Part shown: positions 1 to 5,280 of the stretch, piece by piece
Layout of the letters: each line of letters opens with the position of its first letter
Numbering within the stretch: position 1 is the stretch's first letter
Source: Spirochaetota bacterium
GTDB taxonomy: Bacteria; Spirochaetota; JAGLSM01
Direction: 5' to 3'
Assembly: GCA_023135745.1 (NCBI GenBank)
Contig: JAGLSM010000161.1
Location: 1-5,280, forward strand
DNA: 5,280 nucleotides
The notes under the pieces: generated by a model
Told to the model about the DNA's origin: nothing
Database searches by the model: none
What the model saw: the letters and a program-made list of their open reading frames with translations, nothing else
Program-made: the position numbers and the translations under genes

Positions 1-296
1 TGGGTAAAATTGGAAAATTCTCCGACAAGGTATCGGAACTGCTGGAATACTTTCATGAAAACTTTGACGGCAGCGGCTATCCAAACGGGATCAAAGGCAA
101 AAAAATACCTGAATGGGCCAGAGTATGCCGAATAGCCGACACTTATGTTGCCTTAACAAGCCTCCGACCCTACAGAAAAGCCATGTCAAAAAACAAAGCA
201 ATAGAAGAATTGAAAAAAAACCGTGGAACATCCTTTGACCCGAATCTACTGAATATCTTCTTTGAGGTGATTGAGAATAAACCCCTTCCGGCATAA
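1..296 (+). CDS. HD-GYP domain protein, C-terminal fragment (5' end outside window), degenerate metal site
   Basis: The frame is open from the window edge (first full codon at base 3) to TAA at 294-296, giving 97 visible residues. They match the C-terminal half of an HD-GYP domain, the family of c-di-GMP phosphodiesterases. Visible landmarks are DGSGYP at residues 22-27, then a short loop, KKIPEWARV, RIADTY with Asp46, the RPYRKAMS segment and SFDP near the end. The usual HHExxDGxGYP reads FHENFDGSGYP, so the first of the two tandem metal-binding histidines is Phe17. The second aspartate of the usual DVYDAL is Val49, while Asp46, expected to bind metal, is kept. This suggests reduced or lost phosphodiesterase activity, or a binding role, but the HD motif itself lies outside the window. 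No terminator hairpin is visible after the stop. The next gene starts 96 bases downstream on the same strand. The family call is firm; activity is uncertain. Confidence 0.9.
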   Translation, partial: GKIGKFSDKVSELLEYFHENFDGSGYPNGIKGKKIPEWARVCRIADTYVALTSLRPYRKAMSKNKAIEELKKNRGTSFDPNLLNIFFEVIENKPLPA

Positions 297-392
297 AAAA
301 TTCAAAAACTCCCTTTGTTCTTATTAACTTCCTTATGAGTACCATCAAATCAATTTACCCTTATAACCATATGCAAACAACCGAACTTTAAA

Positions 393-2126
393 ATGATAAA
401 ATCAGAAACAGTAATGAATGATACTTCTTCAAGAACACTTGAACTCTACAGCTCAGCATACACCCTGTCTGATATGGAAATTTATATTTTCCCGGAACTT
501 CTTTTCAGCCTGGTTCTCGCAAACATGATGTCTGAAAAATTATGGAAATGGAGAGATGATCCATGGTTTAAAGGGATTCTTGACATGCCTGTAAAACAAA
601 GAATAAACAGAGTAAAGCAATACATAATGGATAATTACTCCTTTAATCTTGATCTTGATACATGGGGTCTTACAACAAAGGATAAGGAAATAGATCGTTT
701 TAAAGATTTTGTTGATATTGAAAAACTTCAGAAATCAAACGCTTTATTCGGATATGAGGGTGATAAATACTACTTCTCGATAGATATAAGGCGGCATTTC
801 GGCCTTGATAAATACAATTCCAATGTAATCCCTTATTGGAAAACAGAAACGATTGAATCCATGAACGCGTTTTCATTAAAACCGGATTGGAAAACCGGCG
901 GAGGAGAATGTGTCTCGCTATCTACACTTTATGCCGCAGCTCTCTTTGTTGTAGCCGGAATCCCCCTGAAAAATATTTATCTCATGGCAACCCCTCTGCA
1001 TTCACAAAACTATATTGATATAGATGATGGAGTGCTGACTAACAACAGAAGAATACTCACTAAAAAAATGTTTTATAACGGTACTGCTCTAACCGCTAAA
1101 GCCAGAAGAGCACTGGAAAACGAGAAAGTTACGATAATTTCAAACCGTGGACTTCACATACACTGCCTCTATGAAGAGGCAACACTTCCGCCTGATGTCT
1201 TTACCCATTTTAAAAGTAAAATTTCCGATTACCTGAAAACTCCATTTAATCCTGAAATTTTCGGCAATTTTATAAGAAGTCATCCGGATTTTAAAAACTC
1301 GCTAAGTTATCGTTATGTTAATAATGGGCGTGAATACTATATAGAATGTGAAAAAGCGATCGGTTATGAAGAAAATACAAAATTAAAAATCAGCGATAAA
1401 TCACGGAAAAAACTTCTTTCCGCGATTGATCTTGACGAGTTTTATCCGGAAAAAATACCGGGAAGACTTGTTGTAAATGATCTTGAAACCTTTATAAGAA
1501 ACAACAATATCAATATCGACACCCGGGAAGATCTGGATAAACTTCATAATGAATTTTGCGATGAATGCCATGAAACCTGTGAAATCACAAAAGCCCTTAA
1601 AACCTTTGTTCATGTTGAAGCAAAATTCCCTGATATATCATCAAAAATTTTTAAAGAAACTACCATTATTGACTTTGATCCCGCCATCAACCGCGAAGAA
1701 ATGATAAAAGAGCTTAATACACTACGAGAAACATCTATAGTTGCTGACCTTGCCTTTCATGCTTACAGAAACCCTCAAAAAGACATGCGTCCTTTCTGGA
1801 AAGCAGCTCTTGAAAGAAACCCTGTATCAATCACGGAAAATGAAAATTCATCAATTCCTGAAATTTACAAAATAATTATAGATATGAGCAATGAGTCCAT
1901 TTATCCGGAAAACCGTCTGGCAATGCCGGATGAAGTATGGAATTTTAAAACAGGTGACGGATTTGAAAAAGCCGCATTATTTCTTAATATTCTTCAATCA
2001 AAAACAACTCCTGATAATACTGGAATTGTGATAAATGGATCTGAAATCAGTATTAAAGATATAACAGAAAATAACACATATATTTTTAACACAAAAAAAG
2101 ACATAAATCATATTGATTTTGTATAA
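393..2126 (+). CDS. Uncharacterised transglutaminase-like cysteine-core protein
   Basis: This is a 577-residue protein of unassigned function. No signal peptide or clear membrane helix is visible (residues 27-45 are hydrophobic but followed by a Trp/charged stretch), so it is probably cytoplasmic. The best-recognised part is residues 168-203, where TGGGECVSLSTLYAAALFVV then AGIP resembles the nucleophile helix of transglutaminase-like proteins with Cys173 as nucleophile. His203 in PLHSQNY is the likely second catalytic residue. The third could be an Asp at 209-212 or Asn217/218 in the TNNRR segment, 14-15 residues past His203. Residues 389-396 form a small Cys/His cluster (CDECHETC). Near the C-terminus, PDEVWNFKTGDGFEKAALFL (512-531) looks like a second transglutaminase helix with Phe524 in place of Cys. 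Neither ATG 393 nor the in-frame ATG at 414 has a clear Shine-Dalgarno; the longer form is kept. The neighbours are HD-GYP signalling proteins, which does not fix its role. Other cysteine-protease-like activities are possible. Confidence 0.85.
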   Translation: MIKSETVMNDTSSRTLELYSSAYTLSDMEIYIFPELLFSLVLANMMSEKLWKWRDDPWFKGILDMPVKQRINRVKQYIMDNYSFNLDLDTWGLTTKDKEIDRFKDFVDIEKLQKSNALFGYEGDKYYFSIDIRRHFGLDKYNSNVIPYWKTETIESMNAFSLKPDWKTGGGECVSLSTLYAAALFVVAGIPLKNIYLMATPLHSQNYIDIDDGVLTNNRRILTKKMFYNGTALTAKARRALENEKVTIISNRGLHIHCLYEEATLPPDVFTHFKSKISDYLKTPFNPEIFGNFIRSHPDFKNSLSYRYVNNGREYYIECEKAIGYEENTKLKISDKSRKKLLSAIDLDEFYPEKIPGRLVVNDLETFIRNNNINIDTREDLDKLHNEFCDECHETCEITKALKTFVHVEAKFPDISSKIFKETTIIDFDPAINREEMIKELNTLRETSIVADLAFHAYRNPQKDMRPFWKAALERNPVSITENENSSIPEIYKIIIDMSNESIYPENRLAMPDEVWNFKTGDGFEKAALFLNILQSKTTPDNTGIVINGSEISIKDITENNTYIFNTKKDINHIDFV

Positions 2127-2170
2127 AAAAAAGCCTAAAATGTCTGTATACAAACAAAATATTCTTATAC

Positions 2171-2195
2171 TTTAAATAGAGATTATTTATTTAAA
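2171..2195. repeat. AT-only inverted repeat in intergenic gap
   Basis: TTTAAATA (2171-2178) and its exact reverse complement TATTTAAA (2188-2195) flank a 9-base loop. The stem has no G:C pair and no typical T-run follows on the plus strand, so it is a poor intrinsic terminator. It could be an operator-like site upstream of the promoter at 2229-2234, or chance in very AT-rich DNA. Confidence 0.3.
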
Positions 2196-2208
2196 AAAAT
2201 TAAATCTT

Positions 2209-2234
2209 TTGATGTTTTGTTACGATTTTATAAT
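2209..2234 (+). promoter_or_regulatory. Candidate sigma70-type promoter for the GAF/HD-GYP gene
   Basis: TATAAT at 2229-2234 matches the -10 consensus perfectly and lies 36 bases before the ATG at 2271, which would give a leader of roughly 30 bases. The -35 side is weak: TTGATG at 2209-2214 is only 14 bases away, and the hexamer at optimal spacing is poor. The DNA here is so AT-rich that a chance TATAAT is possible. The position, directly upstream of a gene and 100 bases after the previous stop, favours a real promoter, so the GAF/HD-GYP gene is probably transcribed at least partly on its own. Confidence 0.45.
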
Positions 2235-2270
2235 AGTATTACGGCAAAGATATTAAAGACGGTATAAATT

Positions 2271-3500
2271 ATGGGAAAAGTACAGAGCAAAGCTGATAAA
2301 GAAATCTTGAGGATAAACAAGCTTCTCAAGATCACCGAGAAAATTACACACCTGAAAGATATTGAAGCACTATTGGACAGAATCCTTATCGAAGCTCGAA
2401 AATTTACATCAGCTGACGGCGGTACAATTTATCTTGTAGATAATAAAAAACTCAGATTCAGATACGTACAGAATGATTCACTCTTTAAAGCCGGAAGACA
2501 CAGTAATAAACATCTCTATGTTGACCATAGTGTCCCTATAGATCAAAAATCAATTGTAGGTTACGTTTATAAAACAGGAAAGACGCTTATAATTGATGAC
2601 GCTTATAACATTGACAAGTCAGTTCCATACACATGTAATCACAGATTTGATGAAACAGCATCATACAAAACAAAATCACTTCTTACCATACCTCTTCGGA
2701 CAAGCCGCGGCAGAATAGTTGGAGTATTACAGCTTATAAATGCTCAGGACAAAAAAGGGAATATTGTAATCTTTTCTCCCAATGATATAATTTATGTTGA
2801 ACACTTTGCCAATAACGCGGCAATTGCCGTGGAAAGGGCAAAGATGACCCGCGCAATGGTTCTGCGTATGATGAAGGTTGCCGAACTCCGTGATCCAAAG
2901 GAAACCGGACCTCACGTCAACAGGGTCGGTTCATACTCAATTGAAATATACCACCAATGGGCTCATAATAAAGGTCAGTCTGTTGACAAAATTAAACAAT
3001 TCAAGGATAACTTCCGCATTGCCGCAATGATGCATGACATGGGCAAGGTTGCAATATCAGATACGATATTAAAAAAACCGGCTAAACTTACATCTAAAGA
3101 ATACGAAATAATGAAAACACATGTAGTAATGGGAGCAAGACTGTTTAATGATCCTACATCTGACTGGGATGAAATGGCAGCAGAAATATCCCTGAATCAC
3201 CATGAAAAATGGGACGGCACCGGATATCCGGGTAAAATTGATGATATTTTCAAGGAACCAATTGAATTCCATCCAGGTAAAAAAGGTGAAGAAATACCTA
3301 TAACCGCGAGAATTGTCGCGTTATCTGATGTATACGACGCGTTAATTTCCAAGAGATCATACAAGGACGCGTGGGATGAAAAGCAGGTTCTGGACTATAT
3401 TAAAGAACAATCCGGTCATCATTTTGATCCTGAGATAGTTGAAGTTTTTTTTGATATTTATGATGTTATAGCTGCGATCCGGGATACATATAAGGATTAG
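2271..3500 (+). CDS. GAF domain plus HD-GYP domain protein, probable c-di-GMP phosphodiesterase
   Basis: This is a 409-residue cytoplasmic two-domain sensor enzyme. Residues 1-25 are a charged helix. Residues 26-192 are a GAF domain (ADGGTIYLVD at 48-57, SIVGYV at 94-99, LLTIPL at 137-142, GVLQLINA at 151-158), which should bind a small ligand or sense redox. The HD-GYP domain covers about 195-400. Its expected metal ligands are all present: Glu211 and His215 (ETGPH), His255-Asp256 (MHDMGK), His284, His310-His311 (HHEKWDGTGYP) and Asp353 (LSDVYDAL). The Glu211/His215 pair is the type found in trinuclear-iron members. The known reaction of the family is hydrolysis of c-di-GMP to pGpG or GMP. 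After GYP there are about 14 extra residues (near 321-334) compared with the short loop in the HD-GYP fragment at the left edge. The ATG at 2271 has only a weak ribosome site (AAGACGG at 2255-2261). The stop overlaps the stop of the convergent gene by 4 bases. Family assignment is firm; the GAF ligand is unknown. Confidence 0.95.
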   Translation: MGKVQSKADKEILRINKLLKITEKITHLKDIEALLDRILIEARKFTSADGGTIYLVDNKKLRFRYVQNDSLFKAGRHSNKHLYVDHSVPIDQKSIVGYVYKTGKTLIIDDAYNIDKSVPYTCNHRFDETASYKTKSLLTIPLRTSRGRIVGVLQLINAQDKKGNIVIFSPNDIIYVEHFANNAAIAVERAKMTRAMVLRMMKVAELRDPKETGPHVNRVGSYSIEIYHQWAHNKGQSVDKIKQFKDNFRIAAMMHDMGKVAISDTILKKPAKLTSKEYEIMKTHVVMGARLFNDPTSDWDEMAAEISLNHHEKWDGTGYPGKIDDIFKEPIEFHPGKKGEEIPITARIVALSDVYDALISKRSYKDAWDEKQVLDYIKEQSGHHFDPEIVEVFFDIYDVIAAIRDTYKD

Positions 3501-4009
3501 TCATTCCCAATTTCTGTTACAAGAGCGTCAAATAGAGTAATCATATCGAATGTTGTTTTTCTCAAACGTCCCGCAAGAATTTTTGCGATTGCCCTTATTA
3601 TTGGCATTGCAATATGAGGAGATTTATCTCCAAGTTTTAAAAAGTCATTTTTATTAATTACAAGAAACTCGGAATCCTTGCTGGCAAAAACCGTAGCAGA
3701 TCTTTTATCATCATCGATCATAGCCATCTCACCAAAGAATATATTATCCTTTGCGTCAAGTACCGCAACAGTATAGTCATCACCCGCCCTTGTTTTTTTA
3801 TTTATTTTAACACTCCCCTGAATAACTATAAACATCTCAGAACCAATATCTCCCTCTTTTATAACAACTTTACCTTTTTTGAATTCCCTTATCTTGCAAA
3901 TATTTATAAAGGCCCAAATATATTCTTCATTATCCTTAATCTCTTCAAAGATCGAGATTTTTTTAATCCTTGAAATTATAAATTTCACTACCTTATTATT
4001 ACTATGCAT
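3497..4009 (-). CDS. Stand-alone cyclic-nucleotide-binding domain protein, partner of the channel gene
   Basis: This is a 170-residue protein that is essentially one CRP/PKA-type cyclic-nucleotide-binding domain. KKGKVVIKEGDIGSEMFIVI (residues 44-63) followed by QGSVKI is the early beta-roll. FFGEMAMIDDDKRSATVFAS (91-110) is the phosphate-binding cassette, with Gly93-Glu94 and Arg103-Ser104 in the positions that hold ribose and phosphate in CAP, so cAMP or cGMP binding is plausible. A C-helix follows (about 134-150), but there is no helix-turn-helix, so it is not a transcription factor of the CRP type. The ATG at 4009 overlaps the end of the channel gene by 8 bases and is preceded by a strong ribosome site, so the pair is translationally coupled. 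I infer that it regulates the neighbouring channel in trans. A role with other partners is possible. Confidence 0.92.
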   Translation of the reverse strand: MHSNNKVVKFIISRIKKISIFEEIKDNEEYIWAFINICKIREFKKGKVVIKEGDIGSEMFIVIQGSVKINKKTRAGDDYTVAVLDAKDNIFFGEMAMIDDDKRSATVFASKDSEFLVINKNDFLKLGDKSPHIAMPIIRAIAKILAGRLRKTTFDMITLFDALVTEIGND

Positions 4010-5174
4010 TGCCTGTCTTCCTTTCGAGAAAGATGAGCCTTGAGTATTTCTGAATTACATAATCGTCATCAGGGATAAGTACAGGGTTATTTACCTCCAT
4101 ACCCTTTACCTCCTGAAGGTTGTTGACAAGCTTTGAAACATTGGCAGTCTTTTGCGCTTCCCGCAGGAAATCAACTTTCATCTTGTATGGAGATCCTGTA
4201 TTTTCAAGAATTCCAAGTAAAATTCTGTTTTTTAGAGATTCATTAGCTGTTTTTAGTTTTAAAAACGGCTCATTTATATATTCATTTCCAATTTCTTCAG
4301 TAATTATACCTGATTGACCGGTTTTCTGATCTATGATTTGATAAAGAATATTGGAAATACCTTTAACTGATGATGATTTGGCAATAATTTTTCTGTTAAA
4401 ATTACGGCTGAAAATTATCTCATCACACATAGCTTCCTTAATGTAATTTTCAAATTTCCTGTCAAGAAGCTCTGCACATATATAAACATTCTTGGCAAAT
4501 CCTCTTACTGTAAGAACAGTCATAACGGTTCTTGAGTCTACCTCTGATGCTGAATTGCTTTCCAGGCGGTCAGCAAGAATAATAACTTTTTTTGCTTCTT
4601 TAATATTAATTCTGCCCAAAGTGGCTTCAGAAAAATATTCGCCGCGCACATACATAAGAGAAGAAAGCCTTTTGTCCTTTTTTAGAAGCTCTATTTTTTC
4701 CGGCTCAATATTTGATACAATCACAATGTCGGAAGAATCAATATCAGGATTCAGATTCAGTATGTCAGTCAAAAATTCATTCATCTGCATTTTCCATCCG
4801 CAGATAACTATATGGTCCTTTAAATTACGGTATTCCATTAAACCGCTCCTTGCCTTATTACTTCTATCCACAAAAATAGACGCCAGTGTTCCTGAAAGAA
4901 AACTCATGACACCTATGCCGACAACAATTGTTACAATAGTTACAAGCCTGCCGCCGATTGTCATCGGTACCTTATCACCGTAACCGGTGGTACTTACTGT
5001 AATAACAGCCCACCATATACCGTCAACCAGATTTGTAAACTGCTTGTTTGAACTAGCTTCAAAATACAGTGTCGCCAGCCCTGCTATAAAAAAGTAAAAT
5101 ATAAAAAAAACAACAGGCAGGCCGAACCTGGAATCCATAAACTGCTGCCTGGATTTTCGGAAATTCTTTCTCAT
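4002..5174 (-). CDS. Two-transmembrane potassium channel with MthK-like RCK (TrkA-N/TrkA-C) domain
   Basis: This is a 390-residue inner-membrane potassium channel. TM1 is at about 19-38, the pore helix at about 48-60, the selectivity filter TTGYGD at 62-67 and TM2 at about 76-102. A basic linker (DRSNKARSG) leads to the cytoplasmic RCK domain. RCK-N begins at DHIVICGWKMQ (120-130); ICGW resembles MthK (VICGWSES) more than the GxGxxG of TrkA, so canonical NAD binding is unlikely. Aligned by eye, MthK Glu210 corresponds to Glu235, but Asp184 and Glu212 appear replaced, so the classic calcium site is not evident. A TrkA-C-like end spans about 285-386, with about 34 extra helical-looking residues (328-361). 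The protein is longer than MthK (336 residues). The ATG at 5174 has no strong ribosome site and the frame stays open upstream to the window edge, so the N-terminus is uncertain. A strong internal start lies at codon 113. It is followed by an overlapping cNMP-binding gene. Confidence 0.93.
   Translation of the reverse strand: MRKNFRKSRQQFMDSRFGLPVVFFIFYFFIAGLATLYFEASSNKQFTNLVDGIWWAVITVSTTGYGDKVPMTIGGRLVTIVTIVVGIGVMSFLSGTLASIFVDRSNKARSGLMEYRNLKDHIVICGWKMQMNEFLTDILNLNPDIDSSDIVIVSNIEPEKIELLKKDKRLSSLMYVRGEYFSEATLGRINIKEAKKVIILADRLESNSASEVDSRTVMTVLTVRGFAKNVYICAELLDRKFENYIKEAMCDEIIFSRNFNRKIIAKSSSVKGISNILYQIIDQKTGQSGIITEEIGNEYINEPFLKLKTANESLKNRILLGILENTGSPYKMKVDFLREAQKTANVSKLVNNLQEVKGMEVNNPVLIPDDDYVIQKYSRLIFLERKTGNA
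4017..4024 (-). promoter_or_regulatory. Ribosome binding site of the cNMP-binding protein gene
   Basis: On the minus strand AAAGGAAG lies 7 bases before the ATG at 4009-4007, inside the last codons of the channel gene. It decides the start of the downstream gene and supports reinitiation or coupling after the channel stop at 4004-4002. Confidence 0.7.
4836..4851 (-). promoter_or_regulatory. Candidate internal translation start making a soluble RCK subunit
   Basis: On the minus strand a perfect AAGGAG (4851-4846) stands 7 bases before ATG (4838-4836), which is Met113 of the channel. Initiation here would give a 278-residue product that begins just ahead of the RCK domain (MEYRNLKDHIVICGW) and lacks both membrane helices. 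It is the best ribosome site seen in this gene, clearly better than the one before the assumed start at 5174. In MthK an internal start at Met107 produces the soluble RCK subunits of the gating ring. The basic linker codons could create AAGGAG by chance, so this is a prediction. Confidence 0.55.
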
Positions 5175-5280
5175 ACCTTTATTCTCGATAGTATTACGAA
5201 AAACCTTTACGGGGTATTGACTGATTTGGGTTTTTAGGGGAGATAGGAACGAGGATTTCGGTTGAGTAGACTGAGAACTC
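5175..5280 (-). other. Upstream flank of the channel gene, coding status unresolved
   Basis: On the minus strand two frames are open to the window edge. One is in phase with the channel (35 codons, ending ...VFRNTIENKG before Met1), so the channel may start further upstream with a longer N-terminus. The other runs 28 codons and stops with TAA at 5196-5194, which could be the tail of a preceding gene 19 bases before the channel ATG. The DNA is less AT-rich than the gap at 2127-2270, which hints at coding. No convincing promoter was found. Confidence 0.4.

Noticed and set aside
91..348. 85-codon minus-strand frame opposite the HD-GYP tail
   Set aside because: It overlaps a recognisable HD-GYP coding sequence and has no family resemblance.
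335..391. Possible 18-codon leader peptide (ATG at 335, TAA at 389-391) just before the transglutaminase-like gene
   Set aside because: It has no ribosome site, no regulatory codon run and no attenuator hairpin; an open frame this short is expected by chance.
297..392. Promoter or terminator between the HD-GYP tail and the transglutaminase-like gene
   Set aside because: TTATAA at 361-366 has no acceptable -35 partner and no hairpin is visible, so nothing can be supported.
2118..2154. Inverted repeat TTTGTATA / TATACAAA spanning the stop codon of the transglutaminase-like gene, considered as a terminator
   Set aside because: The stem is only 8 pairs, mostly A:T, with a 21-base loop and no T-run after it; it is too weak to call.
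3497..4009. CRP/FNR-type transcription regulator
   Set aside because: The protein ends after the C-helix of the cNMP domain; no helix-turn-helix is present.
4492..4983. 163-codon open frame on the plus strand opposite the channel gene
   Set aside because: It lies wholly antisense to the clearly recognisable pore and RCK coding sequence and its translation resembles no family; it is a shadow frame.

Overview
The window is AT-rich bacterial DNA with five protein-coding regions packed almost end to end. No RNA genes, mobile elements or CRISPR arrays were seen. The gene set (two HD-GYP proteins, a GAF sensor, a stand-alone cyclic-nucleotide-binding protein and an RCK-gated potassium channel) suggests a free-living bacterium with rich second-messenger signalling. 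Desulfobacterota or Spirochaetota would fit from general familiarity with such proteins, but no marker gene is present and this placement is a weak inference.

Plus strand, left to right: (1) 1-296 is the C-terminal tail of an HD-GYP protein whose metal-ligand motif is degenerate (FHE where HHE is usual). (2) 393-2126 encodes a 577-residue soluble protein with a transglutaminase-like cysteine core and a second, cysteine-less core-like segment at its C-terminus. Its function is unknown. (3) A 144-base AT-rich gap with a perfect TATAAT box leads to (4) 2271-3500, a GAF plus HD-GYP protein with every metal ligand intact, probably an active c-di-GMP phosphodiesterase.

Minus strand, right to left: (5) 5174-4002 encodes a two-helix potassium channel with a TTGYGD filter and an MthK-like RCK domain. 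Its stop overlaps the start of (6) 4009-3497, a cyclic-nucleotide-binding domain with no DNA-binding domain. The two form a translationally coupled pair, which suggests that the cNMP protein regulates the channel in trans. The pair converges on the HD-GYP gene with a 4-base overlap of stop codons.

The most notable observation is inside the channel gene. A perfect AAGGAG lies 7 bases before an in-frame ATG (codon 113), exactly between the pore and the RCK domain. In the archaeal channel MthK an internal start at a very similar place (Met107) makes the soluble RCK subunits that complete the octameric gating ring. The same arrangement is predicted here, so this locus may make three products: full channel, free RCK and a cNMP sensor.
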